This document shows, piece by piece, positions 33,498-44,288 of a stretch of DNA of 62,879 nt. Position numbers and translations under genes: made by a program. The notes below the pieces were generated by a model. It was not told the origin of the DNA. It was given only the letters and a program-made list of their open reading frames with translations, and made no database searches. Source of the stretch: Pholiota molesta. Lineage: Eukaryota > Basidiomycota > Agaricomycetes > Agaricales > Strophariaceae. The stretch is from the NCBI GenBank assembly GCA_014925825.1, contig JACGCK010000238.1, positions 1 through 62,879 of the forward strand, read 5' to 3'. Positions within the stretch are counted from its first letter, which is position 1. Each line of letters starts with the position of its first letter.

Positions 33498-35529
33498 TCA
33501 TGCCTGAGTGGCTGAGCGCTGAATATTAGCAGGGGGAGCCCCAGCAGGCAGCGGCGTCCGCGTCCAATCAGGAAGAATATTTCGAGAACGCGTCCTCGAA
33601 TCCGGAGCAACATCCATCTCCTCATCATCATCTGCATTTCTATTAGCGTCCTCCTCGTCCCATTTCTCGCGTGGCACCTCAACGCCTCCAGTTTTGAGAG
33701 ATCTAATTCCACACGCCTTAAGCATGAAGCTCAAACGCGGCTTGGACTATAAAATAAGAACGTACCCAGCTAAAGAACCTCCGACCCATGCCAGACACGC
33801 AGGTGCAAATGCAGGCGCCTTCCCTGCGTTCGCCGCCGCTCTCTCTGAAGTCACAGGCGGCGGTGAGGGATTGTTGAGAATTGCAAAGTAGGGCAGCAGG
33901 GGACGGAGGGGACCATATTTATCGTACGCCGGCGGATCAGGCCTGTCCGGGCGTGTTTGGTGTCGAGAGAGTGCAGCAGGCGGGGTGATTGCGCGGATGA
34001 TCTCAGCGTGGAGACGCGGTATGAATCCTGGCAGCATCGCAGTTCCGCCTGAGACGAGGATGGAAGAGGCCATCGTTTTGCGAAGATCGCGGGGGACCTG
34101 GGAAGAGATTACAAAGAGGGTTAAAGGGCAATTCGTTAATAACTTACTTTCAAAAGTGCATCCAAAACCGTCTCTGCCAGGCTGCTCTCGTCTACATCGC
34201 CACTTTCGAAAAGGAGCTCCGCTGCGCGTTCTCTTATCCACCCAGGGATAATCAGCGTCCCTCGCCCAGTGCCCATTTGCTGCGACGGAGGAGGCGTTAC
34301 ACGCATCTGAATATCCGTAGCGGTCGAATGCCGTTGGTACATCGACGCCAGAGCCTGCAAATGATTTTCCCCTGGATTCTCCCCCTCCGCACCCCGCAGG
34401 TCTGAAACCACGGCATAATCGGAATCCTGCTGCGACGTCTCACTATGCGTGATGTCCGACTCGGTGTACGATATATCGCTCGGCGGGAAATCCATCTCGG
34501 AGCCTTCGTCCTCCGTTGCTGGCGTCGCGGTTCTCTCTGGTTCGCGTCCGGGTCCGGCGGCAAGTACATTACCGACAAAGCAGCAGCGCGTTTTTATCTC
34601 TTCGACGACGGCGTCGGTCAAGACCTCTTGCGGCACACGGGTAGATCGGTTGGCAGAAGGTACGCTGACGGCTGCGCTTAATGAGGATGGCGGCGGTAGG
34701 TAAGTGGCAAACATGAGCAGTAGAGCGCGGATATGGGACGTCAGCTGTGCGCCGGCGATGGGTGTTGTTTGGATTTGGGGGAACATGGGTCTTGCGGCGA
34801 ATATCTAATCCAGAATTAGGCTGTAGTAGAGTACATGAGACAAAAGCACACACAGGGAGGGCCACAGATTCCAAATGACCACAGTCTATAACCAGGCCTG
34901 TTATTCGTCCCACCGCAAGGAGTGATAATAAATGACTACATGCAAAAGATACTGAAGGAACCTAAACTATTCGATAAGTATGAATATTCACCAAAAAATC
35001 AATTAGGCTCGCACCTGATTTTCAAACAAGATTCGCGCTATTATCTCCTTGATATAGAGAGGAAGTAAGGGATGCTCGACCAGTATCACCTTACGCGCCT
35101 TGGGATCTGCCAACAAAGAGCTTCATAGATCCATCAGTAGTTAAGACTACGCTCGCAGAAAAGGGCTCACTCATGAAACACTGAGCGCAAACACGTCTGC
35201 AAGCGCGCCTCAAGCAGCTTTTCCTCCTCCGCTCTTTCCCCAGAATCCTTCGCGCGCGTGAGCTTCCAGAATGGTGCAGCATTGGAACTACCACCTCCAT
35301 AAAAGACATCTCGCGGCCTCCCTTCTCCACTGAAGCCAACTTTCCATATCCTTGATCCTGGATCAATAACAACGCGGTCTTCTACGCCATATAGAGAATG
35401 CCGTCGAGTGGTCGCATAATGTGGCGATGAATGTACGCCTGGTGCATTGGTGGCGGCGACGCGCGCGGTTGCTGGCGTCGTAGGGTTGTAAGTAGCTTTT
35501 GTTCGTGGTGTGACAGGTGGGTTGGACAT
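33498..35529 (-). CDS. ARP10: Actin-related protein Arp10 (dynactin pointed-end subunit)
   Basis: Actin-fold subunit capping the dynactin mini-filament; dynactin supports dynein motility. Exons 35171-35529, 35015-35120, 34854-34961, 34148-34804, 33766-34097 and 33498-33702, 588 residues. Landmarks: VVIDPGSRIWKVGFSGEGRP (first nucleotide-binding loop), DPKARKVILVEHPLLP, GRITGLVIDCGHLES (second phosphate loop), and the late actin motif SSILVSGGTAMLPGFIPRL. Longer than yeast Arp10 because of acidic low-complexity insertions (around 34.3-34.5 kb) and an extended C-terminus with EEDANRNADDDEEMD. Exon 2 acceptor chosen at GAAG so that SLLADPK joins HD in frame. Confidence 0.87.
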
Positions 35530-36366
35530 TTTGCCTTGTAATATAGGATGTCAAGTTGCAAGGCGCATGCCGATGAGAAACCAGCCCCGACTTCAGACGG
35601 TGTGCACTGGATGTCGATGACCTGTGCCCAACCTGTGCCTGGCGTTGAGTCCGTCCTGTGGGAAACAAGGACAAATAATGAACCCACCTTTCTTTTGCTT
35701 TCAAGTTGTTGCTCTCGTTCATTCCAGCTCAAGCGTTCATGAACATTCCTCACTGGCATATAAATCGAACTGCTGAAACCGATCCCTATCTTTTCGGATA
35801 CTTGGTACATGCGAATCATATGGCCTAACGGGGGAGCGGTCTGGTCACCTGTTGCCTCGGCACTCAAGGCTTGTTCAACGTTAACGTTGTACGAATCTGC
35901 TGTGTACTGTAACTTATGAACCTTCAAACTCCCGGGCCATCAATTTGGCTCAGGCGCTATACTCTTGCCGATATCAGACAGTACTCTAACCTTCAAGCGA
36001 TCTATGTTTGTTATCGCAATGATTCTCGCCACTTGCCAACTCTTTTGTGACCCTCGTGGCTTTCCTGCGCACTGCGCGGCGCAGCAAGACCACAACAAAT
36101 GGCGTATCCGTTCTGAAGTATCTACGCGCCTTGAGTCCGATGAATTGGTATATTGGTACCCGAACACTGACTATTGACAATATGACAGGCTTCTGTCATG
36201 AGCACTGAGCGCTGAGCGCTGAACGCCAATGTGGATTTCATCAACGCTCGCCTCTGGAATGGACGCGCTATCAAAAATGCTAATTTTTACCCAATGGAAT
36301 CTGTCTTATATAAACGCGTTTTCAACACCTGAACGTCAGCAATTAATATCCACGACATCTGGAAAA
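35530..36366. other. Head-to-head intergenic region of ARP10 and arrestin-like B
   Basis: 837 bp between divergent starts. Carries a short repeated CTGAGCGCTGAGCGCTGAACGC run near 36205-36226. Open frames inside lack domains. Confidence 0.45.
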
Positions 36367-38014
36367 ATGGACTCTAAATCTGCTAAAGAACCAAACGCCT
36401 TGAACGACATAATAATGGACTCAGAACCCCCGCCGCCATATAGAAGGCAAGACTCTCCTGGTCGACCAAGGGAGCTCAAAGAAATTTCTTTCTCATTTGA
36501 AGAGGGAGACAAGGTTCAAGGCGCTTTGACGCTCCTTTTTGACGCTGCCCTCTCCAAGAACGTTCCAACTCTCCTGGAAGGCTCCCCTCTAAAAGGCAAC
36601 TTCCGTTTGAATTTAGACCATCCCGACTCAATCAGTTCTATAACATTTGGGGTATGCAATTCCTTCCCTTCACACTCTATTACATGCTTATTATGAACCA
36701 CAGGTGGCTGGCGAGTTTCTCCTGGGCGGAGTTACGGGGACCGACGAGAATTATTTCTTTCTGAAAGACGAGCGCAGTCTTTGGTCAACAACCGATGGCG
36801 AACCTCAGACAAGCCTCAACAATAGCACACCGTTATCAAGGTCGACGTTCAAAGGATCCCTCCACGGAGAATACACCTGGCCTATCTCAGTAGAGCTGCC
36901 AAAAGAGGTCGTCATAACGAAGAAAAAAGATTCTCGGTCTTTCGTTCTTCCCCAGTCCTTCAGTGAACAGTTTATTCGTGCGACTATCAGGTACACAGTA
37001 TGGCTCAAGGTTGCACGACATGGTTTCCTGGCATCAGATAAGACGTACGGCTTTCATCGATTTCCCATTGAATGTATATGCAAAGTAACTCCCATTTCAG
37101 GTTGTCTATGCCGTTTGGATATTTGAGAGTTACTCGGCCACCGTCCTTCCCTCCTCTCAGACAAGTGGCGTATCAGGAGGGCACACCCCTTCTTACCCCA
37201 TCTGTGTATCCTGATGGTTGGCACACCGAGGGACCGGTCCAAATTGAAGGAATTCTTTCGAAGACGGTGCCTTTTGGCGCTCAATGCACTGTATGCCATC
37301 CTCATGTTCATCCCTTGTGTGTTACTAACGAAACGAAATACTTCAGCTTTACGTCGCCAACCCAGTAAGTTTAAGGTGTCTATATAATTAACAATGGCAT
37401 GGTATTCTAATATCCCGCCTACTTATAGCTCGCCTACACCGCAGGAAGTGTCATCCCGCTCTTCTTGCGCATCGAAAGCGCGCACACGCAGGCGTTGGAC
37501 TTACTTTCTGACCCGAAGGCGATTCATGTGCGCGTTCGACGATACACCATTGTCCATATCCATGCAAATAGCAAAGTCGACACCAGTTCATTCCGAGATT
37601 ATCTCGACTATTCCCAACGCGCCGTCTGGTGGGCAGCAGATGCACACCCCGGCTCCGAAGGAGTGCGCTTGCTGAACGGCGAATTACACCTGAAACCCGG
37701 CATGACGCCTAACTCGGAGTTGGGTAATTTTATACTGAGAGTAAGAACTTGCTTGTGCTGATAGCGTATCCCATTCTAACTTTTCTCTCTCTTTTTCTCG
37801 TTGCCAGTACTCTGTAATGTTGTACGATTTCGATGCCGTTGCTCTTCAATTTAAGGAGAAGAAGTTCCTCCAAGAAGTACCCATCGAAATTTGCACCTTC
37901 TTTGGACCAGGACCGCATCCCAAGGCAATCACACCTCACAATACTGAGCCTGACGTTGGCTATGGCAAGTTGATTGTACCATATATGGATGAGTATAGCA
38001 AAGGATTTTACTAG
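36367..38014 (+). CDS. Arrestin-like protein B, with a PPxY motif
   Basis: Paralogue of arrestin-like A. Exons 36367-36651, 36704-37044, 37101-37290, 37347-37364, 37429-37740 and 37808-38014, 450 residues. The N-terminus holds SEPPPPYRR: PPPY at residues 22-25 is a classic WW-domain (Rsp5/Nedd4 ligase) docking motif, which supports a role as ubiquitin-ligase adaptor at membranes. Core strands: GNFRLNLDHPDSISSITFG, GEYTWPISVELP, the RPPSFPPLRQVAYQEG linker, and a final arrestin block YSVMLYDFDAVALQF followed by IEICTFFGPGPHPKA. Intact frame. Sequence identity with A is moderate but gene structure is nearly identical, so the duplication is old. Confidence 0.86.
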
Positions 38015-38333
38015 GCAATGATTTGGAAATTGGGGGATATTTTTATGTACGTTGCGCAGATTGAACCTTTGTATTTATATCGCGAACGCAGAGAAATGAA
38101 ATGAGTTATAATACGTGCCATGAGTTTTTCAAAAGTTGGAACCCTGCTTGATTTCCCATCGTCGACGTCTAAGAATTATACTTAATGATTTGAGTACAAG
38201 CCATCATTATGGATATTGTGTGGGACTGCCTTTAAGAATACATTGTGTGTACAAAACGGCTGCGAAAAAAAACCATCCGCGTAGTATAAGACCAATGGAA
38301 AACATATCGGTTAGACAAAGAATAACAAGATTT
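38015..38333. other. Intergenic between convergent arrestin-like B and TIF6
   Basis: 319 bp of 3' flanking sequence, nothing notable. Confidence 0.4.
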
Positions 38334-39302
38334 TTATGCCCAGTTGTCGATTAGTGAGTCGCGCATCTCTCCAATTACAGCCGTAGAGTCCTGTCCTTGT
38401 AGCTCTGCGAAACAAATTAACATTAGAGAGTGAAAAACAATGCCGATCTGGTGAGATAACGCACTGAAAGTTGCCTCGATCACGCTGATTTCTGTTGCTG
38501 TGGTCTCGAGACCAGTGAATGCACACCAATCGTTCACGATCAGACCGGCGCCTATAACATCTGAACCACGATTCACTGTACCAGCCTGACAAGCGAGACG
38601 ATTAAAACCGAGACTACTCAAATCTTTCGCAAGAGGACATACCACCAAAGGTATTTGCAGCAAGCTACTCAGCTCATCCTGATCTTGCACACTGGTGAGG
38701 GGATGCACGAGGCCTCCCTGGTTGGTGATCGCACAATAGCTGCCCACAAGCACGTTATCGGCGATGGTTTGTCGGAACACTTCGACCTTCAGCACATCCG
38801 CGATGATCTCTTCTGTCTCGCGATCTACGTCGGGGTGCACGAGGGCGACGTGGTCGTTGCAGGCGATGACGTTTCCGAGCGCAGATAGACGCTCTTCCAC
38901 GCGTTGGATTGCTACGGCGTCGGGGAGGGAGTTTCGCAGGTGCTGGAGCTCCTGATCGGTCGTGGTAGACGGTACGAGGAGTCCATGTCGGTTTCCTATG
39001 ATATGAAAGTTAGACAAGATGAACGAGAAACGGAGAAAAATTTCGTTTATTTTGCCCACCTGCGGTCAATCGGCCAATTATCCGCGTGCCGCCAATGCTG
39101 GTGTGCACGATAGGGATGACGTCTCCAAGCTGGCTCTCGAACGCCGAGTAGAAGTTGGTGCTGCCTTGGATTGCAGCCAGGCAGTAGCTGTTTGTCAGTT
39201 TGGCGAAGACGCCGATGTCGCTGTGGTTCTCGAACTGGAGACCTGAATATCATTCGGATGGGATGGCGGTCTGTAGAAACTGTAGAGCTCACGGGTAGCC
39301 AT
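38334..39302 (-). CDS. TIF6: Eukaryotic translation initiation factor 6
   Basis: Binds the 60S ribosomal subunit, is needed for its biogenesis and prevents early joining with 40S. Exons 39293-39302 (10 nt), 39060-39242, 38643-38995, 38585-38465 and 38404-38334, giving 245 residues, the family's standard length. The start [73 protein letters not shown] and the C-terminal RDSLIDNWA are all conserved. The first exon codes only Met-Ala-Thr plus one base. Shares a 301-bp divergent promoter region with NDUFAF7. Confidence 0.96.
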
Positions 39303-39603
39303 ATTTGCAGAGAGACTAGGGTATTCGAAGTTGTCAGATTTCTTTTGGCGGAAGATGTAGTAGGGACGGGGAGGGGATAGATTGATGTGTGTAGATAACT
39401 AACTTTATACGATTAGATAATGTCGACCCTGCTCAAGTTTTTCGACGAGTCACAGTGCGTCACACAATCACACTTCGGTCGCGTCGACGGGTCAGCAGGT
39501 TGCGGTTCCGGTTCGCTCAGTGCTCACCATCGGCTTGAATCCTCTTTCCGTGAGTCAATTCTTAGTTTGACCACATGTATTGGGGCCTTATTAGCTTTCC
39601 TAG
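39303..39603. promoter_or_regulatory. Divergent promoter region of TIF6 and NDUFAF7
   Basis: 301 bp between the two start codons, so it must hold both promoters and 5' leaders. No TATA box is obvious. A GTCACA-rich stretch lies near 39449-39470. Confidence 0.5.
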
Positions 39604-41274
39604 ATGATCGGAAGACATCTTCTGACTCGGCCTCTCTGGCGCATTGCACCACCGTTGCCGTCAAAGGTTCTACGCGCTCCGAGCAGCATTGCCATTCGAC
39701 AGAATCACAATGCAGTTCCGAAGAAGACTGTCGTAGAGCAGTATTTGCTTGACCGGATAAAGGTACTGTGTCTTACTACGTCTTGCATGTCGAATGATTG
39801 ACGAACGTACCAGCTGGCAGGACCGCTTCCGTTTGCAACTTACATGCAACAATGTCTCTCGCATCCAACGCGTGGTTATTATATGAACCCCGAGAACACC
39901 GTGTTCGGGGCGCAAGGAGACTTTATTACGAGTCCTGAGATCAGTCAAATGTTCGGAGAGGTACGTCAATTCTCTGCTTTCGTGGAACTTTAGGGACGAC
40001 TTTATATTGAACGCTGAATAGCTCATCGCAGTATGGTTAATTATGCAATACCATTCTACCGGGAAACAATATCCGTTGAGAATAATCGAGCTGGGACCAG
40101 GGAGGGGAACTCTAATGGCAGATATATTAAGGGTACGTTTTTTCTTTGCGAGCAATCGCTGTTTTTTTTTACTGACCAGCTTGCAGGTGGTCTCGCACTT
40201 CCTGCCTGGACAGTCCGTCAACGTCCACCTCGTGGAAACAAGTTTGTCTATGCGTGCAACTCAAAAAGCACATCTGGCTTATGCCGATCAAACTAATGTC
40301 AAGTTGCATTGGCATGATTCCATAGATGAAATATCTCCCAGTCCCTTTAAATATACTATGCTGGTAGCTCATGAGTTCTTCGATGCGCTGCCCATACATA
40401 TCTTGAAGGTACAAACACCATCTTTTTTTCCCTTCGAATCTTACTTATAGTTTTGAGCAGAAAGCAGAAAATGGTGAATGGCACGAAGTTCTTGTCGCGT
40501 CAAACATCGACCAGAAAACTCAAGAAGAAACCAGCACCATTGACTCTGCCGAAGCCCCCGAATTTGTCGCGTCTACTTCTTCAGCGTCTTTCCGTTACGT
40601 ATTAGCTCCTCAACCATCATCTATCTCTACCGTCCTCGGATTCTCATCCCCCAGATTTAAAGAGCTCCCAGCAGGCTCCACATTAGAAGTCTCGCCCACA
40701 TCGTTCAAGATAGCCCGCAAAGTAGGCGAGCTGCTCGCAAGCGGGAGCTCGAATGAGAAAAGACCTTCTATTGGGGGCTCTGGCTTGATAATTGACTATG
40801 GTGCAAGTCGTGCATTCGACAACTCTCTCAGGGTATGTTCCACCAACTGTTTGGCTGAACCTTTTTTTCTTTCTCATTGCTTTTGGGATACAGGCATTTC
40901 AAAATCACAAGATCGTGGACGTGTTCCACGAACCAGGAAATACTGATCTCACAGCCAATGTCGACTTCGAATATCTCAAAGAAGCCATGGCCGATCTCGT
41001 GGCCGCCCACGGGCCCATTGACCAACGCACATTTTTGAATGGCATGGGGCTCCCAACGCGCTTGCAAGGCTTGTTGAAGAGGGCGGAGACGCAAGAGCAA
41101 AAGGAGCGTCTTCAGCTAGCGGCGTCTAGGTTGGTAGATGTGGATGGTATGGGCGGGCAGTATCAAGTGTTGGGTATTACGAATGCGCGTCAACCTTCAG
41201 AAGAAGGGGGTGAGAGTGTCCCAATTTACCCTTTCGTAGGTAATCAAAAGGATAGTAATGATAATCTACTTTAA
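39604..41274 (+). CDS. NDUFAF7: NDUFAF7/MidA-family mitochondrial protein arginine methyltransferase
   Basis: S-adenosylmethionine-dependent enzyme that methylates an arginine of the NDUFS2 subunit of respiratory complex I during assembly. Exons 39604-39762, 39814-39960, 40022-40132, 40187-40408, 40461-40832 and 40894-41274, 463 residues. A basic, hydroxylated N-terminus without acidic residues (LTRPLWRIAPPLPSKVLR) looks like a mitochondrial targeting peptide. Conserved blocks: GPLPFATYMQQCLSHP, GYYMNPENTVFGAQGDFITS, PEISQMFGEL, the SAM loop IIELGPGRGTLMADILR, HEFFDALPIH and GLIIDYGASR. Frame intact. Confidence 0.93.
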
Positions 41275-41417
41275 AATGGATGCACCCTTGGACTATACTT
41301 ATCCGTGGAGTACTTGGTTGAGTTTGGGGTGGCATCGTTTTAGAAGAGGGAATCAAGGATGATCATTGGGTTAGGCAGGTATCAATGTCAAATATCGGCA
41401 AGGAGGGAGGAACAAGG

Positions 41418-42411
41418 TCATGAAGGTCTCGGAGAGTTTGTGCGCTTTGATTGTCTATTCTCTCCACGGGTGCGGTGAGGTGATTTCGAACGAGACCTTC
41501 GACGTCTTCTTGATGACTTTTCTTTCTCATCTACATCTTCTCTCGAACGCTTTTTCCGCCGATGAGCTTCGAGACCATTCCCCTCTTCTTCGCTCTCTAC
41601 CTTTATCCTCCCAATCGCGCTAGCATCCTCCAACGAATCCGGAGGTAGAGCAGAAGCCCGAGCTTTTTCCTTCTCCATTGACCGCTTCCACATGAGCTTC
41701 TTGACGCAGCGCCTGCATAATACCACCTTGACCAGTGCGGATTTACTCGCACCATGCTCCACATACGCGAAGGGGAGCTCCAACGTCGTGAGTGGGACCT
41801 TACTGCCTTCTTCGTCTTCTCGAAACCGGGGTGCGAAGTGGTGCTCGCAGCGCGTGTTTCCGCAGGTCGTCTCCCCCGATCCCGAGAGCACTTCGTCTTC
41901 TGTACGCCATCTTAGGGCAAACTAAGATAAACGAGTAGGATTAGTCGAACAAGCGTGGTGGGAGCACTAGAGGTGACGCACATTCCCTGACTTGTAATGC
42001 TTCAGATCGCACACCGCAAATTCGCGATAGAGGTTGGAGTAGTACTTCCCAGCGAGCTTCTCGTCCCATGTCGATGGTTGTTCATCTTCTTCTCGTAGGA
42101 ATCTAGCGGAAGTAAATCGTAAGCATCAAGGATTCGTTTTCCGGCAGCTTCAAAGGTGTAATAGCGAGACGTACTTGTGAGATGCCTTTAGGATCTCAAA
42201 TTCTGTGATTCCCACAGGCTTTGGAGCGTTGGTCTTGGAAGAGCTTGCATAGGGATATAGCGCCATCCGATAATAGCTCTGTGCCCAATAATGCACGAGG
42301 TATAAGGATAAGTAGTTTAGCGCTCGGAGCTGAAGCCAGGGGTTAGGAGCAAGTGGCCAACAGGTGGCTCATCGTCAGATTTATTACCGGCCCGCTAATT
42401 GACCTAGTCAT
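41418..42411 (-). CDS. FRA10AC1-family nuclear protein
   Basis: Family of nuclear proteins found with late spliceosomes in animals; role in fungi is little studied. Exons 42388-42411, 42175-42329, 41982-42102 and 41418-41921, 267 residues. Conserved: LVHYWAQSYYRMALYPYASS, KPVGITEFEILKASHKFLRE, WDEKLAGKYYSNLYREFAVC, then the zinc-like ETTCGNTRCEHH with downstream CRRCVKKLMW. The C-terminal third is Arg/Ser/Lys-rich (SSRRRRRSRSKSPHR), as in splicing-associated proteins. The 24-nt first exon is the only proposal for the start and is less certain. Convergent with NDUFAF7, 143 bp apart. Confidence 0.87.
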
Positions 42412-42668
42412 GATCACACTTTGCTTCCTGCCACCACGTCGGAGAATATCATCTTGACTTGAAGCCTGAAGCTTGCAGCTTGAAGGCCGAGCGCTTAAGC
42501 TTTAAGCTTCAAGTCTTTCTTATACCAACCAGGTTGCTACTATGTCTGAAAACCCAAACCCTCAAAAACCTCAACACATTACTGAGAATCATCAGCTACG
42601 CCCGCCAACTCACTTTTTGGGTTCCCTATGTATCAGGGATCTATTTAGTGACAAAACGCGGAGAACTA

Positions 42669-44288
42669 TTATATTGATTCAACAGCCGCCCATGGTAACA
42701 ATACCCCACACAAATCGCCTGCAAGCTCAACATCCTCGAATTTAACTATCTTCCACTTCACTCCCGCCTCTCTCAGCCATAAAATCCTCTTCAGCGTCTC
42801 ACCATCCACAACCCCATCTGCATTCGAACCCACCCTCGCTCTCACGGAAATCGCGACGGACTCAAGGGCGTGTCTATGGCGTTCGGTGGCCTCTGGTGAA
42901 TGTGCGACAGGAGTACCAAAGATATTTGGGAGCATCGTCCAGTCATGGATCATGGGCGTCACAGAAGCGTCGCACACCATGAGCATGTCCAGATCAAATG
43001 AACGGAGGGCTGGAAGGTATCGAGGCTCTTTTCTCCCTTTAACGACTGAGAATTCTGCGAGGAGCGCAAAGAGACTTGGCACTGGCGACGCGTCACAAAA
43101 ATCTATGTGGAGATGCTGCAATGTTGGGACTCCTTGACACAATGCCACAAGATCTGATGTAGATGGCTTTGCGTATACGAGGGAGAACGTTTCCAAAGAA
43201 CATCCGGATTTCCTCAGAAAGTCAACAATCAGGGGCATTTCAACTAGGTCCTGAGTAAAGTCGATCACGAGGGTCATCAAAGAAGAACACGATGAATGCT
43301 CAAAAATCTTCTTGTACAGAAGAGTTTGCACGAATTCAAGATACTGAATATTTGAGTGCACGATGGGATTGTGTGGTAGCACAATATGCCCGCCCTCGGG
43401 ACCTATTCCATAGTCCCGGGAGGGCTGACGAAGTGTATAGTGCGTGAGACAGGGAGCTTTGCGTACGGCTTCAAAGCAGTCGGAGAGTGTAACGCACTCC
43501 ATCTCCAAGTGTGTGATGTGCTGCCAATCGACGTTTATCTGAATGAGCTGGATTCTTGAGATTGAAAGTGAGCGCAATCGCTGAGGATGTAGATTGAGCT
43601 CTGTCTTGGTACGATGGGAAGAATCGATCAAGTGAAGCGTGCGCAGTTGTGAGAGGTCTTGTCCGTCACCCGTAAGGTATTTTAGCAATTCAGAGTGACC
43701 CGCGTATTTGAACTTCACCCAACGATTAGCGCATCTGTTGAGCACAGAGGTAATATGGATACCGTCATGCATGGCCTCATGACTGACATGGAGGCTGATT
43801 GAGAGGGGAAGTGAGCCAGCACGGTCTATCCATTTTTGGATGGACCGAGGCTGAGGGAAGCTGTGAGAACTTGAGGTCAGGGGACACAGGAAAAGGGTTT
43901 GCCAGAGTTGAGGCGCTGCGTGTGCTATAGTTCTCCAATATCGACAGACAGCCGAAAGGATCAATGGAGCACGAATTACTTGTCTGGAATCGAATGTTAT
44001 ATGTTGAAGGTCGATGTCCATAGCGTCCGCAGGTATGCAAAATGCGAAGATACCTGCGACAATTTCTGGGGGTAGACGGTGAATGAGCCGATCGTGATTG
44101 TAGTTCACCTGCTCCTTCAACTTCTGACGTTCAGACACCAAGCCAACAAGCATCAGCCTTATTTCCTTGATTTTGGTGTCCATTTCCAGAAGTTGTGTGC
44201 ATGGACCGCAAAAGTTGGGGTCTGCGAGATCGCACAGATATTTGCTAGGATCGCTAAGAAACTTGCACTCTTGACAACGGATTGACAT
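42669..44288 (-). CDS. F-box-like protein
   Basis: Single-exon gene, 539 residues, of the large basidiomycete F-box-like group; such proteins usually select substrates for SCF ubiquitin ligases. Residues 1-30 hold a Cys-rich segment (CQEC, CDLADPNFCGPC), 33-62 a predicted coiled coil, and 69-86 the F-box start IHRLPPEIVAGIFAFCIP; a weak LRR-like region follows (repeated Leu spacing, e.g. LRTLHLIDSS, LRSLSISRIQLIQ). The start at 44288 precedes CQECKFL directly; an upstream in-frame ATG at 44360 would add 24 residues. Target unknown. Confidence 0.83.
   Translation of the reverse strand: MSIRCQECKFLSDPSKYLCDLADPNFCGPCTQLLEMDTKIKEIRLMLVGLVSERQKLKEQVNYNHDRLIHRLPPEIVAGIFAFCIPADAMDIDLQHITFDSRQVIRAPLILSAVCRYWRTIAHAAPQLWQTLFLCPLTSSSHSFPQPRSIQKWIDRAGSLPLSISLHVSHEAMHDGIHITSVLNRCANRWVKFKYAGHSELLKYLTGDGQDLSQLRTLHLIDSSHRTKTELNLHPQRLRSLSISRIQLIQINVDWQHITHLEMECVTLSDCFEAVRKAPCLTHYTLRQPSRDYGIGPEGGHIVLPHNPIVHSNIQYLEFVQTLLYKKIFEHSSCSSLMTLVIDFTQDLVEMPLIVDFLRKSGCSLETFSLVYAKPSTSDLVALCQGVPTLQHLHIDFCDASPVPSLFALLAEFSVVKGRKEPRYLPALRSFDLDMLMVCDASVTPMIHDWTMLPNIFGTPVAHSPEATERHRHALESVAISVRARVGSNADGVVDGETLKRILWLREAGVKWKIVKFEDVELAGDLCGVLLPWAAVESI

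Noticed and set aside
35382..35927. 181-codon minus-strand frame upstream of ARP10
   Set aside because: Overlaps the ARP10 first exon in another frame and has no recognisable domain.
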